From Clostridia bacterium (GTDB lineage Bacteria > Bacillota > Clostridia > Acetivibrionales > DSM-2933): a stretch of DNA of 64,000 nt. The notes under the pieces are model-generated. The model was not told the DNA's origin. It saw only the letters and a program-made list of their open reading frames with translations, and did not search any database. The stretch lies in assembly GCA_026416815.1 (NCBI GenBank), contig JAOAEJ010000060.1:1-64000 (forward strand), given 5' to 3'. Position numbers and translations under genes: made by a program. Positions 48,825 to 57,145 of this stretch are shown piece after piece. How positions within the stretch are numbered: position 1 is the stretch's first letter; every line of letters begins with the position of its first letter.

Positions 48825-49484
48825 TTACCGCTTAAATATTTGCCCTAGCTTAATAGTCCTATGTACTTCTCTAACATCTCTATTTAGACTTTCAACACTA
48901 GCACTAACTGAGTTCAGACCATATTGAATATTTTTAAGTTCATTTATTCTCTCCATATGCTGTAGCTGTTGCTCATAAATATTTATACATTCCTTTAATG
49001 AGTCAGCCTGGATATTTAGTAGGTATCCTTCAAAGCTGCTTAATGCGTGCATAGTCCAGTATTTTTGCGGAATGATACTATGTTTTTGTAACTCAAAAAT
49101 CACTTTTTGACCTTCACATTTTAATGCTTCGATTTCATGTCCGTTCTTTTTTATATTTTGTTGCTGGACTAGCCTTATAAGGTAGTTTTTCGTGATAAGA
49201 ACAATAATTGCAGTAACAAAATTCATTGCCATTATAACGAATATAAGATTTGCAAGGAAAGTACTAAATATCCCCACCACTAAATCTAAAACTAATACAA
49301 ACGGTACCGCTCCTATAGTAGCTGGGTATATCGATATGAAGTCTATAACCTTTGCCTTTGAATTATACAAACGGTTAATATCGCTATAGATGCTTCCGAA
49401 TTGCTCAACTAATCTTTTAGAAATATAGATATTCTCTAAAAGCTCTTTTTTATCTTGCGTAATACTATTTAGACTCAAGTCCAA
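48825..49484 (-). CDS. two-TM hypothetical membrane protein
   Basis: 219 residues. An N-terminal helical region is followed by two adjoining membrane helices (about 52-75 and 78-103, IYPATIGAVPFVLVLDLVVG and LANLIFVIMAMNFVTAIIVL). A long cytoplasmic helical tail follows with coiled-coil character (LKECINIYEQQLQHMERINE). This layout resembles the membrane subunits of small accessory or defence systems, but no family could be named. TTG start behind GGAGGGG. No partner gene is obvious. Confidence 0.55.
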   Translation of the reverse strand: MDLSLNSITQDKKELLENIYISKRLVEQFGSIYSDINRLYNSKAKVIDFISIYPATIGAVPFVLVLDLVVGIFSTFLANLIFVIMAMNFVTAIIVLITKNYLIRLVQQQNIKKNGHEIEALKCEGQKVIFELQKHSIIPQKYWTMHALSSFEGYLLNIQADSLKECINIYEQQLQHMERINELKNIQYGLNSVSASVESLNRDVREVHRTIKLGQIFKR

Positions 49485-49652
49485 ACCCCTCCATTCTAAG
49501 AAAATAGTTTTGATATATATTCTAAGCAGTTAATTGTTCCAATTATATCACAAAAACAGCCAAAATGATACTAATAGTTTTAAAATAAAGCTTATAGTGC
49601 ATTCCAATATATAATCTGTACATTTAGAGTATTTATCAAAGGGGTTGACCGT

Positions 49653-49997
49653 ATGGATTATTGTTGTCTAGGAAAAAGAATTCGAAGTATCCGTCAAAAC
49701 TTAAATATGACTCAGGCTGAATTAGCTGAAAGGATAAATGTCACACCGGCATATATAGGACAGATTGAGCGAGGAGAAAGGAAATTCACCATTGAAACCC
49801 TTGTAGACATTGCTAATACACTAATGGTATCAGTTGATTTCCTTTTAAGGGATTCTATGAGTAATAATAAAAATTCTCTAATTGGAGAACTAATGTCTCT
49901 ATTAGAGAAAAAGGATGAAAAAGAGTTATTTATTTCTTTAAGCATGTTAAAATCTTTTTTCGAGCATATGGATAAGTACGGTAAAGATTCTAAATAG
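49653..49997 (+). CDS. XRE-family transcription regulator
   Basis: A 114-residue DNA-binding protein. Residues 5-65 form a Cro/CI-type HTH: LGKRIRSIRQNLNMTQAELA, ERINVTPAYIGQIERGERKF, TIETLVDIANTLMVSVDFLL. A short helical tail (LIGELMSLLEKKDEKELFIS) probably mediates dimerisation. GGGG-type SD, ATG start. It is divergent from the two-TM protein gene and may regulate it; the pattern of an XRE gene at the island border next to rpoN is consistent with an accessory module. Confidence 0.9.
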   Translation: MDYCCLGKRIRSIRQNLNMTQAELAERINVTPAYIGQIERGERKFTIETLVDIANTLMVSVDFLLRDSMSNNKNSLIGELMSLLEKKDEKELFISLSMLKSFFEHMDKYGKDSK

Positions 49998-50208
49998 TTT
50001 TCTTTTCCTTTACAGTACTTGTACTGGCAACTTAGCTTAGGAATCCGCACATTCCTTCCAACGCCTTATATATCAATTTTATTTAATAATTTTCTATATA
50101 CACTAGGACTCCCAAACTTAAACTAGTGTGTAACGTGGTGTTGTAGTAAATGTCGACATATTCAAGCATATATAATTGCAACTGCACTGCGGTATTTTCA
50201 TATAATCA

Positions 50209-51570
50209 TCATATCTTCCGCTTACTTACAGGTAATATGGAAAGCTCTTCCCTATATTTAGCTACTGTTCTTCTTGCAACCACTACACCTTTTTTCTCAA
50301 GTATCTTTCTGACTTGCTCATCGGTAAATGGTTGAGTTTTATCTTCAGATAATATTATCCTTTTAACTATATCTTTAACACCATTTGCAGATATACTGCC
50401 TGCCTGTTTTGCTTCAATACCTGCAGAAAAAAAGTATTTTAACTCAAAAATCCCCCTTGGTGTCTGAATATATTTTCCGTTAACCGCCCTACTTATTGTA
50501 GATTCATGTACACCTAACTCGTTGGCAACCATCTTCAATGTTAGCGGTTTAAGGTATGCGCCTCCCTTTTCGAAAAATTCCCGCTGATAATCAGTAATAA
50601 AGGTTCCTACACTTATTATAGTCTGTCTTCTCCGTTCTATATTATTAATAAATTCTATAGCTTTGAATAGCTTTGCCCTAATATAACGAGTTTCCTCAGA
50701 GCTGCTTGAGTTGTTTTTCAATAGTCCCCTATATTGGTCGTTTAACCTTAGGGAAGGTATCCTATCATCATTAAAAATTACTGTATACCTCTCCCCCATC
50801 TCCTTAGCTATAAGCTCCGGTGTAATATAAGGTGTTTTATCCTCTGAGAATTGCAAGCCGGGTTTAGGGTTGAGGCCCTTTATAATTTTATGATATTTAA
50901 TTGTTTCCTCGATTGAAATTCCCAATTTTTTGGAGACATATGAGTATTTTCTGTCCGCTATTAATTCAAGATAGTTGAGTACTAGGTTTTTAATATTAGA
51001 ATCTAGCAGGTTCATTCTTTTTAGCTGTATAATAATACATTCCTTTAAGTGTCTTGCACCTACCCCTGCCGGGTCCATACTTTGGACTATCCTTAAAGCC
51101 TTTTGTACTACTGAGGATGGTATTTTATATTTGGAGGCTATATGTTCAATACATTCATTTAAATACCCTCTTTCATCGAGGCTTTGGATTATATATTCTG
51201 CTACCTTCTTGTAGCGTGCCCCTGCTTTTACTTCTACAAGCTGGCAAAGCAAATGTTCCTTTAAAGTTATTGGCCTAGCTGTATATTCAGTAAAATCTTT
51301 ATCTAAATCATCGGCTTTTATAGCGGAATGATTATGACTGGCTTCATTTACAGGGTTGTTATAAACAAACTCTTGTAAGAACTCATCGGGTATGTCAATT
51401 TCAAGCAATGGATTCTCCGTCAGCTGAACTTCAATGCACTGCTCTAAATCCATGCTATTCATCTGTAGTATTTTTAATTCTTGCAGCATTTTGGGAGTTA
51501 GAACTACTTGCTGTTTCTGCACTAACTGATTGCTCATAAAAGTATCCATTCTGTTCACCCTTTTATTCAT
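50209..51570 (-). CDS. rpoN: RNA polymerase sigma-54 factor
   Basis: A 453-residue alternative sigma factor that needs an AAA+ activator. Region I is Gln/Leu-rich (QLVQKQQVVLTPKMLQELKI, LQMNSMDLEQCIEVQLTENP). The core-binding domain spans about 90-250 (DPAGVGARHLKECI). The DNA-binding domain contains the HTH ANELGVHESTISRAVNGKYI, and the RpoN box is ARRTVAKYREEL near the C-terminus. Either 51570 or the ATG at 51549 (behind AAGGGTG) can be the start. No bEBP activator is seen in the window. Confidence 0.95.
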   Translation of the reverse strand: MNKRVNRMDTFMSNQLVQKQQVVLTPKMLQELKILQMNSMDLEQCIEVQLTENPLLEIDIPDEFLQEFVYNNPVNEASHNHSAIKADDLDKDFTEYTARPITLKEHLLCQLVEVKAGARYKKVAEYIIQSLDERGYLNECIEHIASKYKIPSSVVQKALRIVQSMDPAGVGARHLKECIIIQLKRMNLLDSNIKNLVLNYLELIADRKYSYVSKKLGISIEETIKYHKIIKGLNPKPGLQFSEDKTPYITPELIAKEMGERYTVIFNDDRIPSLRLNDQYRGLLKNNSSSSEETRYIRAKLFKAIEFINNIERRRQTIISVGTFITDYQREFFEKGGAYLKPLTLKMVANELGVHESTISRAVNGKYIQTPRGIFELKYFFSAGIEAKQAGSISANGVKDIVKRIILSEDKTQPFTDEQVRKILEKKGVVVARRTVAKYREELSILPVSKRKI

Positions 51571-51691
51571 TCCTCTTAGTGTACAGAAACAATCATAGCA
51601 TTTTCATTTGAAGATTTTATGTAGAAGTATATGTTTTCAAATAGGAAACTCATATAATATTACTAAGAGAAGATAAGAGGTGTGTTAAAAG

Positions 51692-52018
51692 ATGAATAAA
51701 GATATATCAATTATAGTTAAATTTATTGCTACTTACTGCAAACACAATCATATCGGAGAAGAAAAAATACCTTTTACAAGTCCCTTTCCAGGTATAAAAG
51801 ATAGTATTGAATTGTGTAAGGATTGTACTTCGCTAGCGTCTTATTCCATCCAGCGAAAGTTCAATTGTCCTCAAAAGAATAAGGTCAGCTGTAAGAAGTG
51901 CCCGACAAAGTGTTATCATCAAGACTATAGAACGAAAATTAAAAGTGTTATGAAGTTTTCCGGTATGTATTATATTAAGAGAGGTAGAATTGATTTTCTC
52001 TTAAAATACTTCTTTTAA
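51692..52018 (+). CDS. YgbA-family (nitrous oxide-stimulated promoter) protein
   Basis: A 108-residue small cytoplasmic protein rich in Cys. Family features are seen in order: FIATYCKHNHIGEEKIPFTS, CKDCTSLASYSIQRKFNCPQ, CKKCPTKCYHQDYRTKIKSV and MKFSGMYYI. The eight or so Cys suggest a metal- or Fe-S-binding fold. In enterobacteria the relative YgbA responds to nitrosative stress. SD GAGGTG. It is divergent from rpoN; a degenerate copy (17 of 20) of the membrane-cluster motif lies between them at 51606-51625. Confidence 0.85.
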   Translation: MNKDISIIVKFIATYCKHNHIGEEKIPFTSPFPGIKDSIELCKDCTSLASYSIQRKFNCPQKNKVSCKKCPTKCYHQDYRTKIKSVMKFSGMYYIKRGRIDFLLKYFF

Positions 52019-52096
52019 TAGCTGCGGTTATATAGCGGAATGAGCAATACTCAATTGCCCTTGATTTGCCATATTAAATTCGTTTCCAACAAACTA

Positions 52097-52441
52097 TTAT
52101 AGAGTGTTAAAAAACTTACCGTTGCAGAGCATTTTGGGTCTAACTGTTAGCTTTAAAAATAAACATTGATTATCACAACGATGGCTGCATTCTACACAAC
52201 TAATTCTCTTAGAAAATAATATTCTGTTTGCTACTGCTATACCAGTCTTAACTACCATACCTAAAAATAAAATCCCAAGAGTTACTGGAGCAAATAAGCA
52301 TATTGTTATTAATATAGGTAGTTCATGATTAACCATATAATCAAAATCCAGCTTTTTTTGGTCTAAAACCCGTAATAGGCACATACTCAAAACTATGGCA
52401 AGTATCCATACTACCGGTATAAAGAGAAACTTAAATTCCAA
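52097..52441 (-). CDS. small membrane protein with a Cys-rich tail
   Basis: 114 residues, not recognised. Two hydrophobic segments (about 4-24 and 42-68) are followed by a tail with four to five Cys (CVECSHRCDNQCLF and MLCNG) that could bind a metal. TTG start behind AAGGAGG. It is co-directional with the zinc-ribbon gene just upstream, 59 nt away. The role is unknown. Confidence 0.55.
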   Translation of the reverse strand: MEFKFLFIPVVWILAIVLSMCLLRVLDQKKLDFDYMVNHELPILITICLFAPVTLGILFLGMVVKTGIAVANRILFSKRISCVECSHRCDNQCLFLKLTVRPKMLCNGKFFNTL

Positions 52442-52500
52442 TGCAGCTTCCTCCTTAATTATATATACCAGTAGTATAGACAGTAATTAAATATGTTAAA

Positions 52501-52758
52501 CTATTGTTTCAATACATATCTTAGCCATTCGTTGCTCTTATCAAATCTCTGCCTTTGATCATTCTCCGTCCCAATTTTACTTGTACAGTGAGGGCAGAAA
52601 TTCCAATGCTTTTTTATATTGCTATTACAAACTATACACTTAAGAGTTTCTATCCGCTTTTTACAAAAAGGGCAAAAGTCCCATTCACTTTTTAGCGGTC
52701 TACCGCAATTGCCGCACTTATCTATTAAAATAAGCTTAGTTTTCTTTACTCCATCCAA
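52501..52758 (-). CDS. double zinc-ribbon protein
   Basis: An 85-residue protein with two consecutive zinc ribbons: CGNCGRPLKSEWDFCPFC and CIVCNSNIKKHWNFCPHC, each with paired C-x2-C knuckles. A basic tail (NDQRQRFDKSNEWLRYVLKQ) follows. Such small proteins bind nucleic acid or proteins; its partner is not known. TTG at 52758 lies 6 nt behind GAGGTG; a GTG three codons earlier overlaps this SD. It lies head-to-head with the ParM-like gene. Confidence 0.7.
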   Translation of the reverse strand: MDGVKKTKLILIDKCGNCGRPLKSEWDFCPFCKKRIETLKCIVCNSNIKKHWNFCPHCTSKIGTENDQRQRFDKSNEWLRYVLKQ

Positions 52759-52981
52759 ACAACTCACCTCAAGCTACCCCATTTTCATACCATATATGAT
52801 ACAGTACACTTAATACCCATGTCAAATTATGGTATAACATTTCCTATGTGCTCAAGTATCATGTATAAATTTATAACATTATTTCTATTTAATATTGATT
52901 TTTTTAAATTATGCCTATATAATATCGCTGCAAAATATTAGGGGAAATATACTTTTATAGGGAAATATAAGGAGGATTCAA

Positions 52982-54124
52982 ATGAATACCAATATTTTAA
53001 CTGTCGGTGCAGATTTGGGAAACGACGCATTCAAAATTATCGGTCCAACTAAAAGAGAACTCTTTATAATGAATATCCTTTCACCCTGGCACGAAAGAAG
53101 AGTTGTCAATGAGGATACCAGATACCCCCTTAACTTGTTGGAAGTTGAAGTAAAAAGCAAAAATGAAAACCTAGGCAGATACTTTGTGGGGGGAATGGCT
53201 TACAATTTTAATAGAGGCATACTTAAGGAGCGTACTGTAGCAGATCGCCATAACGGTAAGGCTAACGATAATGAGACACTTATAATACTTCTTACTTCAA
53301 TTGCCCTTTCTTTATTAAAGCCTAATACTAGAGTCATCAAAGAAAAGGTCGTTTTAGGTACAATGCTCCCTACTGAAGAATTCTTCAAAAACCAGAAGGA
53401 GCATGTGGCTTTACTGGAGAGCAAGCTAAAAGGTATACATAGAATTAAATTTTTAAATCCTGTATTTAACGAAGCGGAAGTTGAGTTTGAGATAGTGGGG
53501 GTTAGCACACAACCGGAGGGTCTTTGTGCTATGAATGCCATAATGTATGATGACGAAGGGAACCTCCTAAGCCACTATGAAAGCAATTATTCGGAGCGTA
53601 CAATCCTAGGATTCGATATAGGTGCTTTGACCTCCGACGTAACCGTTGTTCACAATTTTGACCTCAGAACCTTTTTTGGTATTGATAAAGGTACTATTGA
53701 CCCATTAAACAGGATTATTGACTATATAAAAACCGAATATAAAGCGACTGTATCAAGGCACAAGCTTGATAATGCCATCATACGCAATGAAAAGCTGCTG
53801 ATATATGGAAATGAAATTCCAAACCTTCACCAGATTTGCAAAGAGTTTATTGACCACGAAGCAAGACAGCTTGTAGATGAGTTTTCTTCCAAATCTGCTG
53901 CTGCCGGTATACAGCTGCCCGATATAGGTCTTTTAATACTCTGCGGCGGCGGTTCACTGCTGTTTAAAGAAGTTATACAGAAAAACCTCGGAAGGATTCC
54001 AATGATATTCAGTGACAACGCTATTATGTTAAATGCTATAGGCGCATGGAAAAACGCCAACAGGCTTAAAAATCAATCTCTGGAAAACTCAGCTTTTGAC
54101 TATGCAGCTGCTTCACAAAGCTAA
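52982..54124 (+). CDS. ParM/StbA-like actin-family ATPase
   Basis: A 380-residue actin-fold protein. Phosphate-1 motif VGADLGNDAFKII (about 8-20), phosphate-2 motif GFDIGALTSDVTVV (about 210-223), adenosine motif LLILCGGGSLLF (about 316-327). The family polymerises with ATP to push replicons or organelles apart. Here it stands on the chromosome beside housekeeping genes, followed 20 nt later by a small gene that could encode its DNA-binding adaptor. SD AAGGAGG, ATG start. It may be a domesticated plasmid-partition or an own chromosomal cytoskeletal system. Confidence 0.82.
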   Translation: MNTNILTVGADLGNDAFKIIGPTKRELFIMNILSPWHERRVVNEDTRYPLNLLEVEVKSKNENLGRYFVGGMAYNFNRGILKERTVADRHNGKANDNETLIILLTSIALSLLKPNTRVIKEKVVLGTMLPTEEFFKNQKEHVALLESKLKGIHRIKFLNPVFNEAEVEFEIVGVSTQPEGLCAMNAIMYDDEGNLLSHYESNYSERTILGFDIGALTSDVTVVHNFDLRTFFGIDKGTIDPLNRIIDYIKTEYKATVSRHKLDNAIIRNEKLLIYGNEIPNLHQICKEFIDHEARQLVDEFSSKSAAAGIQLPDIGLLILCGGGSLLFKEVIQKNLGRIPMIFSDNAIMLNAIGAWKNANRLKNQSLENSAFDYAAASQS

Positions 54125-54144
54125 ACAAGAAGGAGCGAGACACT

Positions 54145-54471
54145 ATGTTTATCAATCAATCTAACCATGCTTATAACATAAACCTTCCTACTTCTACATC
54201 AAGAGAAGTAGCAGAATGGTTTGAAATTATGGACTCTAACGGTAAGCTGGCAGAGGCGTTGGTGGAATTGGTTTATACCAATTTACAGTCAGGAACCCAA
54301 CTTAAATGCTGTGAAAGCTTTGCTGACTCCCGCAAAGAAATCCAAAGCCCTCAAAATATTACTTCGGTAAACCAAAATGATTTTTTTGACAGCCTTTATA
54401 GCTGGCAGGATTCTACTTCTGCTATCTTTAAAGAGGAAAAAAAGGAAAAGAAAACAATGCTTTCCGTTTGA
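54145..54471 (+). CDS. ParR-like small protein behind the actin-like gene
   Basis: 108 residues, not named by similarity. Its N-terminal pattern strand-helix-helix (AYNINLPTSTSREVAEWFEI and LAEALVELVYTNLQ) fits a ribbon-helix-helix fold like ParR, the adaptor in ParM systems. A disordered tail ends in an acidic/basic stretch (IFKEEKKEKKTMLSV), which in ParR-type partners often contacts the filament. SD GAAGGAG. It forms an operon with the actin-like gene and ends in a strong terminator. Confidence 0.5.
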   Translation: MFINQSNHAYNINLPTSTSREVAEWFEIMDSNGKLAEALVELVYTNLQSGTQLKCCESFADSRKEIQSPQNITSVNQNDFFDSLYSWQDSTSAIFKEEKKEKKTMLSV

Positions 54472-54472
54472 A

Positions 54473-54519
54473 AAACCGGCACACTCTCGCTAAGCTGCAA
54501 GAGTGTGCCGGTTTTTAAT
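54473..54519 (+). terminator. intrinsic terminator of the ParM-like operon
   Basis: Perfect 15-bp stem AAACCGGCACACTCT (54473-54487)/its complement (54500-54514) followed by TTAATG; flanked by A-run on the other side, so probably bidirectional. Confidence 0.92.
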
Positions 54520-54603
54520 GTTGGAAAGTTAGTACTCCAAAATAGGCTTATTGAATCCTATAAATTTGTATACCTACAACGTGAATTCCTGCATGGAAAA
54601 CAT

Positions 54604-55374
54604 TTATTTTATTGAATATTCCCCAATCTTAATAAGTTTTTTCTGTTCATTTGGCATTTTCAAAATCAGGTATTTTCCTTCAAAGTTGTGACACGTCGGA
54701 ACGTCAAATTCCGCTTCCATTTTATACATATCTCCGTCTTTAGCAAGGATTTTGACATCTGCCGGAAGTACATAACCATAGTCATCGGCTACGTCTGCTT
54801 TTATACTTTTTGAGTTGGTGTTAATCCTTCCCGATACCTTCAGCTTGGCAGTCTGAATGTTTGGTACAACTTTATCAATGCTGAATTTCAATTCTTTATA
54901 TGTACCAATTTCTCCTGTCTTATACACCGAATCACTATATGTAATGGTTATGGTTTTTGTCTTACCATCCCACCCAACTTCCGCTCCCATACTTTCACTT
55001 ATGAAACCGAGCGGTACAAAAGTCCTTCCTCCCTTTACCTCAGGGGGAACATCCAGGTTTACTCTGTATCCGTTTACAAAGGCGTAGTTTATGCCTATTT
55101 TCAGGTATACCTCATTGGCTGGCTTGGTAGCAGAAACCACCTGCTGGCTGCTGTCCCACCCGACTTTGGTTCCGAAAGCCTGCAATATCTTTGTAAATGG
55201 TACAAGAGTCCTCCCGTTTTTGATATAGGGAGCAACGTCAAAGTCCAGCTTTTTACCGTTAAAAACAACTTTTATTTCCTCTTGACTGCCTGTCCCCGTC
55301 GAAGCTGCCAATGCCGGGAATGTAGATAAAATTATTAGGGAAGTTATAAGCACCGATACTATAAATTTCTTCAT
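54604..55374 (-). CDS. secreted protein with copper-amine-oxidase-N-like (stalk) domain
   Basis: 256 residues. A signal peptide (1-24, LITSLIILSTFPALAAS) precedes two repeats of the copper amine oxidase N-terminal domain (about 32-145: VVFNGKKLDFDVAPYIKNGR, TLVPFTKILQAFG, GWDSSQQVVSATKP; then VNLDVPPEVKGGRTFVPLGF, SESMGAEVGWDGKTKTITI). A beta-rich C-terminal region follows. In Clostridia this domain is a wall- or surface-associated module with no proven copper role. It is separated from the DUF2318 gene by 9 nt, so it shares its promoter and the 20-bp motif. SD TAGGAGG. Confidence 0.9.
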   Translation of the reverse strand: MKKFIVSVLITSLIILSTFPALAASTGTGSQEEIKVVFNGKKLDFDVAPYIKNGRTLVPFTKILQAFGTKVGWDSSQQVVSATKPANEVYLKIGINYAFVNGYRVNLDVPPEVKGGRTFVPLGFISESMGAEVGWDGKTKTITITYSDSVYKTGEIGTYKELKFSIDKVVPNIQTAKLKVSGRINTNSKSIKADVADDYGYVLPADVKILAKDGDMYKMEAEFDVPTCHNFEGKYLILKMPNEQKKLIKIGEYSIK

Positions 55375-55383
55375 ACTTACCTC

Positions 55384-56244
55384 CTAAAACTGTTTTTTCC
55401 AGTTTGAAAATAGTTCTTTCTGTCCTGCCATGTAGTCCTTTGTTATCAAGATAGAATCCTCGGTCTCTTTTTTGCTTTCCGCCATTACAGGTACTGGGTT
55501 ACATCCTCCTTTCACCTTTTCTACCTGGTCTATGTGAAACTTATTTCTGCAGTTCTGGCATATAAGAAATTCCCCTACCTGCTCATAATATCCTTTCCCT
55601 GAATCAAAGCATATCTGGCAGGTATTCAATGCTGTCCTTATGCTCCCATCAGCTGCCTTTACCGCTATTACTTCCATATATGTACCGTCAGCGGTATAGG
55701 GGTAAAACCTTGCTGCTGAGGTTACTTCACTTTTTATGATTTTTATTGCTATATCCTCGCTTTTAACAGTTTCAACAGCTTTGGTTTGCTCGGGTGTGCT
55801 TTCAGGCTGTTTTACTTCTGCTGTTTTGGATTGACTATTGTTATCATTACTTACTATTTCATTACTGTTAGTCTGCTGCTTATTTTTTTGTGGCTGGGGA
55901 GTACTGGACGGCTTTATTGATGGGCTTGGCTTTTGCTCTGCTGCCGCACTTTGCTCCTTAGGCTCGGTCTCGACTGACGCTTTACTTACGGCATTTTGCT
56001 GAGTACCATTTGCTGCTGTACTATTTTGCTGTTTTTGAGGGGTATCATTATTAGCCTGCGGATTAGCTGCAGGACCGGTATCCTTAATACTGGCTGTAAC
56101 AGTGGAATTTACATCCTGAGAATTGCTTTTATCTTCCTTATTTTTAGGAACAACGGTAAAGTAGATGATAATAACTAAGCCTATTACAACAGCGCCTCTA
56201 AATGCAATATTCTTATACTTGCCTTTTGCATTCATAGAACTCAT
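55384..56244 (-). CDS. membrane-anchored DUF2318 protein
   Basis: 286 residues. One N-terminal membrane helix (about 12-30) is followed by a roughly 120-residue disordered linker rich in Gln/Ser/Pro/Thr. The C-terminal DUF2318 domain (about 160-260) reads YMEVIAVKAADG, NTCQICFDSGKGYYEQVGEF, LICQNCRNKFHIDQ and KGGCNPVPV, with five conserved Cys. Such domains accompany iron or other metal uptake and are predicted to hold a redox-active metal centre outside the cell. Co-transcribed with the copper-amine-oxidase-N-like gene. The 20-bp motif lies 50 nt upstream of its ATG. Confidence 0.88.
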   Translation of the reverse strand: MSSMNAKGKYKNIAFRGAVVIGLVIIIYFTVVPKNKEDKSNSQDVNSTVTASIKDTGPAANPQANNDTPQKQQNSTAANGTQQNAVSKASVETEPKEQSAAAEQKPSPSIKPSSTPQPQKNKQQTNSNEIVSNDNNSQSKTAEVKQPESTPEQTKAVETVKSEDIAIKIIKSEVTSAARFYPYTADGTYMEVIAVKAADGSIRTALNTCQICFDSGKGYYEQVGEFLICQNCRNKFHIDQVEKVKGGCNPVPVMAESKKETEDSILITKDYMAGQKELFSNWKKQF

Positions 56245-56293
56245 TCAGCCATCCTCCCTTTGCAATATATATACTTTTTATTTTATAAATAAA

Positions 56294-56313
56294 ATGTGTA
56301 GATTTTATGAAGA
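56294..56313 (-). promoter_or_regulatory. 20-bp cluster motif, copy 1 (DUF2318 side)
   Basis: ATGTGTAGATTTTATGAAGA on the plus strand, 50 nt before the DUF2318 start at 56244; read towards the gene it is TCTTCATAAAATCTACACAT. Confidence 0.8.
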
Positions 56314-56349
56314 AGCCGGTTTATTATGAAATTTATTCATTTTTATAAA

Positions 56350-56369
56350 TCTTCATAAAATCTACACAT
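56350..56369 (+). promoter_or_regulatory. 20-bp cluster motif, copy 2 (cytochrome b5-like side)
   Basis: An exact inverted copy of copy 1, 49 nt before the start at 56418. The two copies face the divergent genes and form a 76-bp palindromic block with a 36-bp centre. Confidence 0.8.
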
Positions 56370-56417
56370 TTTTATGTTAACCTTTTTTTAAAAAATCTTT
56401 TATTTGGAGGTCACTTA

Positions 56418-57089
56418 ATGTCTAAGCCTAAGATTTTCTTTGTTGCCACTTTACTTGTATTAGTTTTTGCATTTGCATCGTTTTTTCTGTTTAAACATTT
56501 CTCCGGTGGTCATTCTTCCGATTCAGCCGCCCATACTGTAGACGAGGAAACATCAACACAAACCCAGTCAGGCAATCCATGTCAGGAAAACATCAAAATG
56601 CTTCAGGCAGCTGCAGATAAGTTTAAAACCGAAAAAGGTACATACCCGGCTAAGATTACAGAATTGGTTGATAAATACATTAACGAAATCCCTAAGTGCC
56701 CTGGTGGTAATGGGTATTCCATAGATAAGGACGGTAAGGTATTTGAGGACTCCAATTACAGCGTAGAAGAAACTAAATCCCAGGCTGCCTCTAAAGAGGA
56801 TGAGAATGTCAGAACTTTTACTAAGGAAGAGCTGGCAAAATATAATGGTAAAAACGGTCAGCCATGCTATGTAGCTCTTAACGGTGTTGTTTACGATTTG
56901 ACTAATATGAAAGGCTGGAAAAAAGGCTCACACGGGCATGGTATATTAGGTGGGAAAGATTGGACTGCTACTTTCAACAAGCTAGCTCCCAAGAGCCACA
57001 GATCCCCTGAGTTTCTCAAAAAAATTCCTGTAGTAGGTAAATACATTGGTGAACCCTCCACAGAGGTTCTCAATATAAAGCCCCATTAA
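56418..57089 (+). CDS. membrane-anchored protein with a cytochrome b5-like heme/steroid-binding domain
   Basis: 223 residues. One membrane helix (about 6-25, FFVATLLVLVFAFASFFLF) is followed by a short linker. A pilin/pseudopilin-like segment (about 55-110) reads CQENIKMLQAAADKFKTEKG, TYPAKITELVDKYINEIPKC and GYSIDKDG. The C-terminal cytochrome b5-like domain (about 132-200) reads RTFTKEELAKYNGKNGQPCY, VALNGVVYDLTNM and GKDWTATFNKLAPKSHRSPE. Heme ligation is possible through His residues in SHGHGILGG and the KSHRS region. The combination is unusual. SD TTGGAGG. The domain faces outside if the N-terminus is in. Confidence 0.82.
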   Translation: MSKPKIFFVATLLVLVFAFASFFLFKHFSGGHSSDSAAHTVDEETSTQTQSGNPCQENIKMLQAAADKFKTEKGTYPAKITELVDKYINEIPKCPGGNGYSIDKDGKVFEDSNYSVEETKSQAASKEDENVRTFTKEELAKYNGKNGQPCYVALNGVVYDLTNMKGWKKGSHGHGILGGKDWTATFNKLAPKSHRSPEFLKKIPVVGKYIGEPSTEVLNIKPH

Positions 57090-57090
57090 G

Positions 57091-57120
57091 AAAAGGGAGG
57101 TCCACTTTAGCCTCCCTTTT
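57091..57120. terminator. bidirectional terminator between convergent genes
   Basis: AAAAGGGAGG (57091-57100)/CCTCCCTTTT (57111-57120), perfect 10-bp arms with A- and T-tails on both sides. It serves the cytochrome b5-like gene (+) and the Met-rich gene at 57146-57826 (-). Confidence 0.88.
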
Positions 57121-57145
57121 CCAATACTCCAAAGTCATTTATATC

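Noticed and set aside
50108-50130. Partial copy of repeat family 2 (CCAAACTTAAACTAGTG)
   Set aside because: Only about 13 nt match and it forms its own unrelated hairpin (ACACTAG/CTAGTGT); too little to call.
39205-50208. Prophage
   Set aside because: An XRE gene and an AraC-like gene are present but no phage structural, lysis or integrase genes are seen.
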